Assembly: GCA_002245135.1 (NCBI GenBank)
Contig: NGBS01001160.1
Coordinates: forward strand, 682,001 to 746,000
Direction: 5' to 3'
Length of the DNA stretch: 64,000 bases
From: Proteromonas lacertae
Taxonomy: Eukaryota; Sar; Bigyra; Opalinata; Proteromonadidae
The position numbers and the translations under genes were made by a program. A model generated the notes under the pieces. That model worked only from the letters and a program-made list of their open reading frames with translations. It was not told the DNA's origin and made no database searches. Shown here piece after piece: positions 1 through 11,179 of this stretch. The first letter of the stretch is position 1; each line of letters opens with the position of its first letter.

Positions 1-106
1 TCTATCATAAATATCAATAAATGAGAAAGACATACAGAGAATCAACATCAACAGCATCAGTTTCAAGAGAATGCACAAAATCTTCAGTAGGTTTGATAGT
101 TGACAT
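1..106 (-). CDS. 5' end of an unknown protein (partial, runs off window)
   Basis: A start codon at 106-104 opens a 23-codon exon (MSTIKPTEDFVHSLET...). It is followed by a 34-nt GTATGT...GATAG intron at 35-2, so only one base of the next exon lies in the window. The splice form matches all other introns here, which is the main reason to believe the gene. The segment is acidic, has no signal peptide and no recognisable domain. It shares a short promoter region with nothing on the other side, because the next gene (203-934) lies on the same strand upstream. No function can be given. Confidence 0.5.
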
Positions 107-202
107 TATTTTAGATTTGTTCTCTCAGAAATACAAAAGAATCTAAAAAAGCAAATTTGGTTTATGAAAAAAACATTTTGGTATTAATTTTTAAAAAGTG
201 TT

Positions 203-934
203 TTATCTGGGTGGAAGACCATATTTTTCTGGATTAAAATCATTTAATGTGTTTAATACTTCATCAGCATCTGTAAACAAACTTAAATTATGAATCTCTC
301 CAGGAATAGCAATTGCAGTCATTCCAGCAGCTTTAGAACCTTTTATACCATTTACACTATCTTCAAACACAATACAATCTTTCGGTGATACTTTCATCTT
401 TTCTGCTGCCTTTAAAAAGATATCTGGTGCTGGCTTACCATTTATTACTTCATTTCCTGTTGCCATACATTCAAAACGTTTTAACATTTCTGGATGCCTT
501 TCCATTTTCTTATATACTGATTCTGGAATTGAAGAAGTTGCTAGACATTGCCTTATGTTGTGATTGAAAAAATATTCTGTCAATTCATTTGCTCCAACAG
601 TATATTCTGCATCTGACATCACTTCTTGACAATATCTTTCCCATCTCTCATTCTATTGTTTTTATATCACATAATTATAAATATACATATTCTTCTATTG
701 TAATTGGCAATTGCATTGAATTTATTATTATCTCAGAATGTTTTGATTGATTAACACCAATAACACTTTCCCTCACATCTCTTGGTAATTTGCTAGAGTC
801 TTTTCCACACTCATCTATAATTCTGTGAATGATTTTTTCGTTGATTATTTCTGTAATTAAAAGAGTTCCATCTAAATCCCATATTATACACTTTTTAACT
901 ATTTATCAATGTATATGAATAATATACCAGACAT
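203..934 (-). CDS. HAD-superfamily phosphatase, HDHD1/GS1-like
   Basis: Three exons (934-928, 898-687, 652-203) separated by introns of 29 and 34 nt give a continuous 222-residue protein. Motif I, WDLDGTL, lies near residue 10 and supplies the nucleophile and acid/base aspartates. The CLATSS segment is motif II. The NGKPAPDIF lysine is motif III and VFEDSVNGI is motif IV. This order, with a helical cap between motifs I and II, is typical of subfamily I HAD sugar- or nucleotide-phosphate phosphatases such as pseudouridine-5'-phosphatase (HDHD1/GS1) and beta-phosphoglucomutase-like enzymes. The exact substrate cannot be read from sequence. No targeting signal is visible, so a cytosolic enzyme is likely. 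The first exon encodes only Met, Ser and one base of the third codon, a common arrangement in this window. Confidence 0.85.
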
Positions 935-1097
935 TATATGTTATTAATTTAGAAAATTAGCTTGTTAGTAATGAATAATATACTATTTTAATTATTTGGT
1001 GTAACGAAAAGAAACACTATTTTCGTACACCACTACATTAAAATTGTAAATTTCTCCCCATAAACATAACTAAAATAACGCTATAGGTTTATAATAA

Positions 1098-2756
1098 TTA
1101 ATCTTGAGATGGTTTCTTTTGAATGAATCTCTGAGTTTCTTCATTTGCATGAGCATGTTCTAAATCTAAATACTCTTCATCATCTTGTCTTCTTTCTTCA
1201 GGTAAATTCATATAAACAGTTTTAACTCTAGATGGTCTAAATACACACATCACAACTAAGAAAGCAACTAAAAACAAAATTTCCCATCCACCATACATTA
1301 AGCTATATAAATAAAAACAATAATTCAAATATATATATATACAACCAGTAAACTCTCCATACAACAGTCATATTACCTTTCAACCATCTTCCAAAAATAA
1401 CAAATTGAACAAAAACAGAGAAAGTGATCATCAAATATAATAAATACTTCATAGTACTAAATTTCTTAGATGTTTGAGCTTGATCTGAAGTTTCTAAATC
1501 AACTTGTAAAGATTTTATATTCTTCAATAACCAATAGAATAATATTGAATCTAATATTGATGTAAATATTTGAGTAATATATGTTGCTGAATGAGTTAAT
1601 CCATTTGGTAACATAAACACTACTAACTGGAAAAATGTCATTGTAATATAAACCATTCCAAAACAAGTGGCTTTACAGAGCACTTGACCCATTGCTGGAC
1701 GTGTAGTACCAAAACCCATTGTAACAAATAAAAAGAATATTCTACTAATAGTTTTTCTACATGCATATATAAATGCAGTGAATAGAAATAGCATAATATT
1801 AGCAGAACCATTCTTATTATATCCATCATAATATGAATGTACAAATGCTGTATCAATAACACAGAAAATAAGAACGATAAGTATCCATACTTGAATAGTA
1901 TGAAATGAACAGGTGAATAAACAAAAAGCAAACCAATTGATGAGTAAAATTACATAGATTATAGTTAAAGCTATTCATAAATTAATATATAAATACCATA
2001 GGAACATTCCATTGTTCTATATGATTCTCCGCCTAAGAAACCAAATCCATTCTTATATATCACAGATCCATTTACATTTAATGTAATATCATTATTTCTT
2101 TTATTATTATTATTATTATCACAGAATAAAAGATAATAATAATAATATTCTGAATGACCTAATGAGAATACATCTGTCTTTGCACCTGGTGCTCTAAATG
2201 AATATATTATATTATATATTATTATTATTATTATTATACGATGAGGTGAATGAAATATTATGAAAATATAATATTGAATTTTTTGCATTACCTATTATTG
2301 GTCCATTTACAATGCTACAGATTTTGTTCTTCTTTAAATTCTCTGTACAACAATAGTATACTACTTTTGTTTTGGGATTTTGATAGCCAAATGCTTTGAA
2401 ACCTACATCATTTGTGTTGATTACCTAATTATCAGTGTATTATGTTGTTATCATGTATACATTTAACATTCCAATAGTTTTATTCTTATTTGGTTCATCT
2501 TTTGCATTGGTAAATGAATATTTGAAAGAAAGAGTAACCATTGAAGATCCACGTGTTTTTCTAGCATTTTCAATAACAAATAAAATGTATACACAGGTGA
2601 ATCTTTTGCAGAATATATCGCTTCTTCTCCTACCTTCGTCAGTACTTCATTATTCAAAATTTTTGAGAAAGATGTTTTTGAAGCATTAATAAATCCAATT
2701 ATTAACAAATACTAAACGAATGTAAATTTTATTTATACAAAAATGATAGATTTCAT
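1098..2756 (-). CDS. GOST / Lung-7TM receptor family protein (TMEM87/GPR107-like)
   Basis: At least six short introns must be removed to join the pieces. Exon 1 (2756-2739) encodes MKSIIF and the next begins YLLIIGF, together a signal peptide. A luminal domain with several cysteines follows, including a VVYYCC segment. Then come seven hydrophobic helices and an acidic, Gln-rich cytoplasmic tail ending at 1098. The family signature is the MGFGTTRPAMG loop, matching the GYG..RP..G motif of the TMEM87/GPR107/GPR108 (GOST, Pfam Lung_7-TM_R) family, together with a VYWFLMYGGWE segment before the last helix. These proteins sit in Golgi and endosomal membranes and are implicated in retrograde traffic. 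It is transcribed divergently from 2838-4142, and the 81-bp gap carries a TCGTTTT motif. One intron contains long ATA/TAT runs. Confidence 0.75.
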
Positions 2757-2799
2757 GAGAAAAACAATAAAAAGAAGAAATTTAAAAAAAGAAATATTA

Positions 2800-2806
2800 T
2801 CGTTTT
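2800..2806 (+). promoter_or_regulatory. TCGTTTT element in divergent promoter
   Basis: It lies between the GOST gene start (44 bp away) and the 2838 gene start (32 bp away). The same heptamer recurs near other starts in this window. Confidence 0.3.
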
Positions 2807-2837
2807 AGTTTTAGTTGTTTTTTGAATTTTCAAAGTA

Positions 2838-4142
2838 ATGGAAGACATAATTAAGCTTTATGGACTGTTTCTAGAAAATTTAAAATCATACTATGAGCCT
2901 GTATTTATTTATATTTTATGTTTTTAGGGTTTTGAAGTATTAGGTGATAGTGAAGTAGTAAAAAAAGTAAATGATATGATGGATTCACTAAAAATAGATG
3001 CTTCTGATGATTTCGAAACTGTATTCTTATTAATTTTTAATTCATAGTCCATAACGACAAATATTATAGCTCAACTTCCTGACTTAGCTAATATGACTAG
3101 AGAATACATTAATGAATTAATTAAATCAACCTTGTCAGAAAATCTATCACCTTCAGACATTGAATCTACATATATTCGTCCTTCCTTCGTAGAATTAGGA
3201 AGTCGATATGTATGTCAAGTTATATGTCTCTTTATATTGTATAAAATAAATGAAGTTAAATCAGAAGACACAATCGATACAGTTTATGAAAAATTTCATC
3301 AAATTGTTGATGTTGATGATTTATGTCAATATTTCCCAATATTTTATCCAGCGTATTATCGTTATTATCATTACATTAATTTATAATAGTTTTCGACATT
3401 CAAATGATCTATGCTATTGTGCATTATCAAATTTTCTTCCTCCCTCATTGCAAGATCAAAATTTAGAGTTAATAATCTATGCAAATAATGTAAATGACAA
3501 TATAAAACTAACAAATATATATCCACTCCATCTATTAGCTAATGAATCAGATGATATATGGGATGCTTGTGTTTGCAGTATGATCTATATAGTTTGTGGA
3601 GTAAAAATGGATATGCTGAATAAAGATAGACAAACACCTATTCAAATAGCAATGATGAAGAATGGTGCTTTATTCTCAGTGTTTATGAATTTAAAAATTG
3701 ATTCAAAAGTTAAACAAATGTATTCACCATCAGCATCTCCCATTCCTCCAATGCAACCAAATCAACAACAACAACAACAAGGATTTTCATTTAGATCACA
3801 AAGACCATCCTCTGGTATTATTCCAAGAACAACAAGTATTGGTTCAAGAGGAGGAATATCTCCAAGAATAGAGAATGATGGAACACCTGCTACTATGTAT
3901 GATTTAGAGTTATTAAAGAAAGAAATGAAAGATATGCAGAGTGAATTTGGTGCTACTTTGTTGTTATTTGGTAAAATCACTGGAGTATATGGTGAAGCTA
4001 TTGATATGGATGACACTTTAGGATCTGTATTGTTATTTATTGTTATTTATTGTTATTTATTGTTATTATATAGACTTTAAAGAATCATGAAAGTGCTGTT
4101 AGTGAAAATGACTCATTGTATGCAAATGACAGTGATGAATAA
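2838..4142 (+). CDS. Unknown protein, weakly ankyrin-like, Gln-rich linker
   Basis: Exon 1 starts MEDIIKLYGLF. Introns at about 2904-2930, 3019-3045, 3352-3387 and 4027-4073 restore one reading frame ending DSDE at 4142. The N-terminal two-thirds is helical. The stretch IYPLHLLA...NKDRQTPIQIAM resembles a degenerate ankyrin repeat pair (PLHLLA, D..TPIQIA). A QQQQQQ run and a Ser/Pro/Arg linker come next, then a short predicted coiled coil (YDLELLKKEMKDMQ) and an acidic tail. There is no signal peptide or membrane segment, so it is probably a cytosolic or nuclear adaptor. I do not recognise a family beyond the weak ankyrin similarity. Confidence 0.6.
4027..4073 (+). repeat. Intron built from a tandem 10-mer
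   Basis: This 47-nt intron of the preceding gene consists mostly of about four back-to-back copies of a TTGTTATTTA-like unit between GTA and TAG. It is among the longest ordinary introns in the window, and its length is explained by repeat expansion. Confidence 0.7.
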
Positions 4143-4186
4143 GAATATAATCCCCATTAATTAGTTATTTTTAGTTTATAAATGTT

Positions 4187-4948
4187 TTATTCGGTTAAAT
4201 TTAAATTACTATTGGCGTGAAAAGAAAGTGATGTAGTAATATTTAAAATCAAAACACACAATTCTGACTGATCTACACTATCTATTATATTTGTGAAGTA
4301 TTTCTTTAGTTTTTCTACTCTTCCATTGTCATCCAATCTATCTAACATTTCCCTCATCTTTATCTTATCGAAGTAAGTCTTTACCATTTCTTTTATAATA
4401 TACTTTACAAAATTATCATATTCTATCATTTTGCTTCCATCAATAGGTAGATCTTTCTTTGGTGTAGTTAATATTTCTTTTGAAGTTATTTTCTTATCAA
4501 TTAAGTCAACGGTTATAACAATAGAGAGAACTTTATCTTTAATACAATTACAAATAATAATTGTTGTAAATGTGCTTGTTCTACCATCATCTGAAACAAC
4601 AAAGTTGAATTCTTTACTCAAATGAGAGAGTATATGAAAATGCCTATAAGCTTTTCTATCTTTATATCCAAATATAGATTTAATTCTAGAAGGTGAAGTT
4701 CCTTCATAAGCTATTTCGAATATTTTCAAGCAATCATCTTCATTATCGTAGGGATTTTTAGATCCAAACCCTCGTTTCATTGGTATTTCATTGGTTTCTA
4801 GGAATTTTTGGAAGTTTCTTCTAGCTTGCCTTTCTCCTAAATGAATTGACTATGCAAATTTGTTGAGTGATATCTTTTTATCTTTATATTCTTCATAAAA
4901 CGGTCTTAATATATTTATATCAGTGATTCTTTTAGAATGTTTAACCAT
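4187..4948 (-). pseudogene. Helix-turn-helix family paralogue with in-frame TAG
   Basis: From the start codon at 4948 the frame reads MVKHSKRITDIN... and meets TAG at 4852-4850, then continues open to TAA at 4187. The sequence on both sides of the TAG aligns with the neighbour at 5210-6274: ISLNKFA-stop-SIHLGERQARR against LTLKKLGQCLHLCERQAKR, followed in both by KRG[FY]G.K.PY. The stop therefore falls where the relative has glutamine (a C-to-T change in CAG would make it). The C-terminal halves also align loosely (TYFDKIKMREM versus TYFQQLKMRKM). The coding frame downstream of the stop is otherwise intact. Translation could restart at the Met at 4780 and give a 197-residue protein lacking the HTH. 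No intron removes the stop. Function: probable DNA binding by its relative, otherwise unknown. Confidence 0.55.
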
Positions 4949-5209
4949 ATATAACAATTAAAAAGTAAAAAGTGAATTGATTCACTGGATGACTTTCTCC
5001 TTGAATAGACATTCAATGAGACAAAACACATAAAATGGCATAAAATTTATGTATTATAATCATCGTATAAAATACATAACACAATTATAAATAACTCTCA
5101 AGATTTTAGTTTTTCTCTTATTATGTAGAACTTAATTATTTAATTAATTTTTTATTTACATCAGTTAATAATTACTAACAATATACATTTTTTTTGTAAC
5201 TAAAGTACA

Positions 5210-6274
5210 TTATGCTAATTCAGATACAAGTACAGTTAGCTCGCCATATTGTGGATCAGCTGGAATAATTTTATTGTTACAGCGATTGGTGTTGTTATAT
5301 ATTTTATTTTTCAGCATTGTTAAGATATCTTGTTCTGGAGTATAAGAACTAGATTTTAAAGAATCATTCGCCATGTTATTGTCTATGTAATTCATACTGC
5401 TAATATTAAACTCTTTAATCAGACTTTTACTGTGAATGTCACACTCAAACTTATTTGTATCTTCATCCTCTTCATATTTTAAACCACACACAATGCTTTT
5501 CATCATATATAAAGATTCTGGTGGTGATGTAAAAATATTTCCCTTGTTGATAGAAGCTTTTGAGATTGTGTTAATTGCTTCGTAAAGCTCATTATCCTTC
5601 ATAGAAGCTAATAATCTGTTATAGTAATCGGAATAAACATTTACGCAACTTATATCGTCCGTTTTGTCCATTTTTCGCATTTTTAATTGTTGAAAGTAAG
5701 TGCAACTCATATTTTTAAACATTAGTTGTATAAAACCATTATACTCAGAAGTATTAACACAGGATAATAACAAAGGACTATTTTCTATCTTTACATTTCG
5801 ATAATTAACAGTATGATTGACAGTATTAATAATAATAGTGGCTATAAGGTGTAAATTAGAGTCTTTTATTCTCTTACCAAGTATTTCAAAAGATAACACT
5901 ATGACATCTTGTGGAATATAAGACAGTAAGTAACATTTCGAAGGGTAAGTAATATTCCTCACATGACGCAATACTGATGATGTTGAAATATCTTTAACAT
6001 GAATGGAATGTGAACTGGGATTATTATACATCTGAATAACTAAGTCGAGGAATTCATTTGATGAGTAGGGAATTTTGCACCCATACCCTCTTTTTGGGAA
6101 TAATGTACCATCCTTTTTCCATCTATCATATCTTCGTTTTGCCTGCCTCTCACATAGGTGTAGACATTGCCCCAATTTTTTTAAAGTGAGGTTATTGTTT
6201 TCATACTGCAGAAACAATGTCAATAAATCGGCTTTGGATAATTCTATATTCTTATGTGAAAGTGGAAGTGACAT
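5210..6274 (-). CDS. Intronless helix-turn-helix protein of a lineage-specific family
   Basis: A single open frame of 354 residues without introns, unusual among its intron-rich neighbours. Residues about 13-55 form a helix-turn-helix: LTLKKLGQCL is the first helix and CERQAKRRYDRWKKDG the recognition helix, followed by a basic KRGYG.K.PY strip. The rest is a mixed alpha/beta region I cannot assign. No DDE/DDD transposase triad or nuclease motif is evident, so I do not call it a transposase, although a DNA-binding domain derived from a mobile element is possible. The paralogue at 4187-4948 lies 0.26 kb away in the same orientation, indicating tandem duplication. The likely role is nuclear DNA binding, by inference only. 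Confidence 0.6.
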   Translation of the reverse strand: MSLPLSHKNIELSKADLLTLFLQYENNNLTLKKLGQCLHLCERQAKRRYDRWKKDGTLFPKRGYGCKIPYSSNEFLDLVIQMYNNPSSHSIHVKDISTSSVLRHVRNITYPSKCYLLSYIPQDVIVLSFEILGKRIKDSNLHLIATIIINTVNHTVNYRNVKIENSPLLLSCVNTSEYNGFIQLMFKNMSCTYFQQLKMRKMDKTDDISCVNVYSDYYNRLLASMKDNELYEAINTISKASINKGNIFTSPPESLYMMKSIVCGLKYEEDEDTNKFECDIHSKSLIKEFNISSMNYIDNNMANDSLKSSSYTPEQDILTMLKNKIYNNTNRCNNKIIPADPQYGELTVLVSELA

Positions 6275-7082
6275 ATCAGTTTTTTTAGTGGTGAAATTCT
6301 ATTGGTTTGCTAGGATGAAGGTTTAAAAACTCAAAATCATACACTTCTATTTATTATTAGTTTTTCATTACTAGGATAAAACATTCCTACAACTACAAAT
6401 TTTTATTAACTATAATCCGCAAGATAATTACCTCTGTAATAATAAAAATCACTTTTGATTATAAATGTACTATGCATATTATTAGGGAATTAATAACATT
6501 TTTATATGTTAATTATCAATGAACACCTGTTATATCATTTTCTATTTCTGTCAGCAAAACAACCCTCCAGTGTATTAGTATTATGCAGCTATATTAGACC
6601 ATTGCTATTTCTAGATATACTACTAATAACAAAACTGCTTTCAAGGCAGTTTATTTACTTTTATGTGAGTGATTATTAGATTTACAACACTACACCACAT
6701 AAAACGCATCTCATTTATGATTACAAAATGATTGTAGTAGAATTATATAATTCATTTGTTAAAAAGACAAGAGACATAATTCTAATACTTACGAAAAACC
6801 AATTAGTTCTTTCATAGAATGCATGTACATTCCCAAAGCTACAGGTAGTTGTTAATAAATTCTGTTAAAAAATAGATTTAATATAAACATCATGTTTATA
6901 GCATTATTATAATACTAAAATAAGTAAAACACTTGCATTACTTCTTTTTATAATGAACTGTTGAAAAATACAATAGTTAAATAAGGAGATTTTCAAAAGA
7001 TTATATACTTTATTATTAGAAATTGTTAATAGAAAGATATTCAATCATTTGACCAATCAAATTAGTCATTTTTTCACTCTAG
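6275..7082. other. Intergenic region without a detectable gene
   Basis: About 0.8 kb between the HTH gene start and the 3' end of the mannosidase gene. I see only short frames, no tRNA-like T-loop and no intron signals joining them. The sequence is very AT-rich. It would hold the promoter of the HTH gene at its left end. Confidence 0.5.
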
Positions 7083-7160
7083 ATGACAATTGTCATTCAC
7101 TGTGAATGTGGGTGTGGAAATTTCACCCCACAAAAAAAGAAATATTCATTTTCAATGAAT
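7083..7160. other. Cluster of four short hairpins at the mannosidase 3' end
   Basis: Consecutive inverted repeats: ATGACAATTGTCAT (7083-7096, perfect palindrome), ATTCACTGTGAAT (7095-7107, one-base centre), TGGGTG...CACCCCA (7109-7130), and ATTCATT-TTC-AATGAAT (7144-7160). The last touches the stop codon of the mannosidase gene at 7160-7162. They may fold in the 3' UTR of that transcript. Nothing else here explains them. Confidence 0.5.
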
Positions 7161-10100
7161 TATGGTTTAACTGATATTACAAACGTTTTGATTTCCATTG
7201 GTTTTATAGAAATTTCCTCGTTTACTCTCTTATCAGAACTTCTTATCAGTTTAACTCTCTTAATTCCATCTTCACTATTCCAAGTCAATCTTTCTTTATC
7301 AACTACATCTTTCCTTTCATAACCAGTTAATATCATTTCAGTCACTTTTTCTATTTTCATTCCGTTGAAATACTCTCCTAATTCAATCTTTACTTCTTGT
7401 GATAATTCCTTATCTTCATTCTTTTCATAAATATGATGGAATCTTATTGTTATATCGTTATTATTATCCATTGAATGGAAACTCAATAATTCAATATTTT
7501 TAGGTAATTCTTTTGATAATAAACTATGTGAAGCAACACCATTTCTTTTATTATTAGCATTATTACCATAGTAATATGGAATTAATGGATGAGATAAGAA
7601 TCTAGATAATTGTCTATGTTGTTTAATTGATTTCTCTACTGTGTCAACTAATACCCATGATCTGACTTTAAATACATTATTCTCTTTTAAAGGTTCCATC
7701 ACACCATAACCATCATCGTTTATTGTTCTTCTATGTAACATAAACTCTAATTCACCATCACCTAAACTAGCAACTCCATGACTTCTATCATGTAATACAG
7801 TCAATCTTAACTCATCATCTTCAAGATATAATCTCATTACACTTGGATAGTAATTGCCTGCAACATTCTCACTTATATATTTATATTCATTATGTCTTCT
7901 ACGACTTTCTAATCCATTTAAGTCTGAATAAAAGGTATTCTTTGAATTAATATCTGTTCTGATTCTACTGATTATTTCTCTTCCATCATCTGTTGGACCT
8001 AAATCGAAAATATACTCAATTACATTGTTATTGTTATATTTGCTATTGTATAATCGAATTGTTTCAGAATAACCTTTTTTATAATTCATTTCTATTTCTT
8101 CTACTAATTTACCTTTTACAATTCTTACATTTGTTTTTACATTGCCATTTATACTTTCTAATTTACCATCAGTTGGGATTGCTAAATAGAATAATTCTAC
8201 ATTTACATCTTTATCATTCTTTTCTAAACTATGAAGTCTTACAGTAAAATCAGTTTGACTTCTACCCAAAATATTCACAACTATTGAACTCTTTACATCA
8301 CTTTTAACTTGACAAATCAAGAAATAATCTTCTCTAAATTCTTCATTTAATGGGAGTGTGACATCCTTTGTATCACTGCCTTTACCAATAACAATTCTTT
8401 CAGATTTCTTTGATAATATTTCCATATGACTGTAATAGGTAGAAAATGATTTCTTTTCACTTGTATATACTACATAATGTAAGTCTAAATCAGATTTCCA
8501 ATTACCTCTGGTTGAATCTTCAGTGTTGTTGTTGTTGTAACAGTAAATATAAACTGTGAAGTTCTTTTCATTAATATCTAATATACTACTAACAAAATAC
8601 TCTTCACCATCTGTATTGAATAATTCAGTTTGAATTTGAATTTCATTTCTATTAGGGAATGATTTCGTAAATGGAACTGTTATAGTTATATCTTTTCCAC
8701 TTTGATTTCCTATATGATAAACTCCAAATTCACTATTCTTATTCATATTATCTCTATTAATTGGTAATATTCCATTATGTAACATTGAACTAGATGAAGA
8801 TAGATACTTGTATTGGTAAATAATTTTTGCATTATCCAACTTCTTATTTCCAGTTATTACTACACCATCTTCTTTTACACCATTTACTGTAGTTAACATA
8901 GTCATTATTTCTGGTTTTCCTTGACTGAATGGAACTTCATGTGTGTGTGTTTTTTCTGCTGTTGATTGATAATCGCCATTATAACTTGTTGGCCTGAATG
9001 AATAAGCACCTGAACTTTGACCATTTGAATTACCTTCATATTGGTATAATTCTTCTTCAAAACGGATAGTTTTTGACAATTCTTTTAGTTTCAATTGGCT
9101 AATATGACCTGTAGTTTCATCTAATATTAATTCATATTTTGAATTTTCAATTGATGAAGCATCATTGTCAATCTTTCCTAAACTCTTTTTATTACTCTTT
9201 CCAATAGAAATATGATAAATTGCATAACCAACAGCTTCAACTTTAACTGGGAAGTATAAATAATATGAATTTTCTTTCTTATCAACCGAATAATCAGGTA
9301 TTATATTATATTGTATTTCTACTTCTTTATTATCACTATCTTTTACTATTAAATCATTTCTATCTACCATTATTGAGATAATTTCTTTAGGTTCCCATGA
9401 ATTTGAGTTATATATAACAATACCAACTTCTTCATCATTCTTTAGATTCTTTAATATCTCTTTATTATCACTTGTAATACCTTTCTTGTCTAAATTGTAA
9501 CTCAATAATTCACAGATGGCATTATTACCTTTCTCTATTCCTTCATTCAACATATTCACTTGAAAAAAAAATATTAAGGCAATACTAAAAAATATCTCCA
9601 TATAATAAAAATTAAAAAAAAGATATATAATCATCATTCACAAATTGTTTTTCAGTTCCTGTAATGGCATCATGATGAAGATTAACACCTTGATTCTGTC
9701 TTAATTTCATTATATTATCATAAATTATCTTTGTATCATTACCAGCTTTAACTTTACCATTAACAATAGAATCTGCAAATATTAATTCACTACTTCTCAA
9801 TACATTATAAGCATCTCTAATTAAACCTTTCTTATAAGGTCTGGATGTATAATAACCGCCCCAATAGGCATTTGTTTTATCAGCATATGGGAAGAAATCT
9901 CCTTTAAATACTGGCCATTTCTTTGTTTCAGTATTATTCTGATGAACTATATTAATATATTCACCAAATGTGGAATATCTAAACTTTATATGATATTTAT
10001 CATAATGTGAATTTACATATTCGATAAGTTCATCCATTGGATCAAAGCAATTATCTGCATTAGTGAATGAAAAATCTGCACCAAATGGGATTAAAACATT

Positions 10101-10979
10101 TCCACCATTATTATAACTATTTTAATATAGCAATAAGTATATAATAATAATTATACAATGCAGCTTTCTCTTTACATATTGGTACAAATTCATCAGCAAT
10201 TTTAGGTATATCCCATCCATAACCTCTTAATTTAGGATGTAAAGCCGACCAATAGTCATCAATTGACATATTTCTTGGTTTATACCAAGTATTGAATTTG
10301 ATTTGTGGTGGTGTATAATAATGATCCCAAAAATTGAACATAAATACATCAGATTCTTCTCCTAATGAAGTTGAACCTCTCCATATTGTTTCTAAGGTTT
10401 GACTTTGTCTACGACGTTCTTTATCTAAATAATCAATTCTATTTGTTCCAAATGCATCAAATCCCATTTCTGACATTAATCTTGCGTTTTGACTGGAATG
10501 ACCGAAAGGATCAATATGCCAACCTACTCTTGGTCTTATTCCAAATTGTTCTTTAATATATTTTGTTCCTAAAGCCATTTGATGAATCATTGCTTCATAA
10601 TTAGTACAAGCTTCATCATGCATAACCCATCCACCTAAATTCAACTCTAATTGACCATTCTTTACTAATTTTCTTGCTAATTCTTTTGATTCATCACTAG
10701 CTTCACTCCACCATCTTTGAAAAAAACTCTGTTCTACATAAGTAAATTTATGCTTTGGATTTTTATTCATTGATTCAAGTATTGAATTAATAATATATCT
10801 AACAGACTAAATTATTATATTTAAAATGGCTAAATATATACACTAGTGTAATACTGTTCCATTGTTGATCTCCAACCAGGATCTTCATGAGAATGAGGAA
10901 TTATATGAACAAGGAACTCATTTTCACCATAAGCAATTGAGCAGATAATTGCAAAGACTAGAAAATTCAAATATTTCAT
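7160..10979 (-). CDS. Class II alpha-mannosidase, lysosomal type (GH38)
   Basis: Four exons (10979-10842, 10806-10157, 10116-9627, 9559-7160) join in frame to 1,225 residues. MKYLNFLVFAIICSIAYG is a signal peptide. The GH38 core follows: PHSHEDPGW holds zinc-binding His and Asp, GWHIDPFGHSSQN carries the nucleophile Asp, and HHDAITGTEKQ holds the third zinc-binding region. The middle helical and C-terminal beta-sandwich regions are present. The protein is somewhat longer than animal lysosomal enzymes of about 1,000 residues. It should trim alpha-mannose from glycoproteins in lysosomes or be secreted. Two introns are ordinary GTA...TAG. The third, at 9626-9560, is not (see separate entry). The exon join GTEKQFVNDDY/VNMLNEG matches the family pattern GTEKQ.V..DY....L..G, which fixes that boundary. 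Confidence 0.95.
9560..9626 (-). other. Non-canonical intron resembling a U12-type AT intron
   Basis: Family alignment and frame require removal of 67 nt here. The intron starts ATATCTTTT, one base off the U12 5' site ATATCCTTT. It contains TGCCTTAAT, close to the U12 branch consensus TTCCTTAAC. It ends in TTTTCAA just before the codon GTG, about 13 nt beyond the branch adenosine. No GTA...TAG pair in the region restores the frame and the conserved residues. The terminal dinucleotides would be AT-AA. At 67 nt it is also longer than its neighbours. Confidence 0.5.
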
Positions 10980-11179
10980 AAACACAATTCTTGGTTCTAC
11001 GTTTCTACGATTATAAATAATCTTGTTTTTTATTCTAAAATGTGTTGTTATATTACATCAAAGTGTTTTGCCCTGTTATATTACATCGGCTGAATTTGTC
11101 TCTTAATAGAATTTGAAAAAATAAAAAAAGTTTGACAAATTCAAACCATCATTTTTGATTTATTTTTAAAAAATTGAAA

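Noticed and set aside
4187-4948. Reassignment of TAG to glutamine
   Set aside because: TAG terminates surface protein C (where A and B have TAA) and the CEP57-like and permease genes at natural ends; a single TAG at a Gln site is better read as a mutation.
5210-6274. DNA transposase
   Set aside because: Only a helix-turn-helix is visible; no catalytic DDE/D triad, terminal inverted repeats or target-site duplication were found around it.
6275-7082. tRNA, snRNA or other RNA gene in the longest gap
   Set aside because: No T-loop, A-box/B-box pair or cloverleaf could be found by eye; only unrelated short inverted repeats are present.
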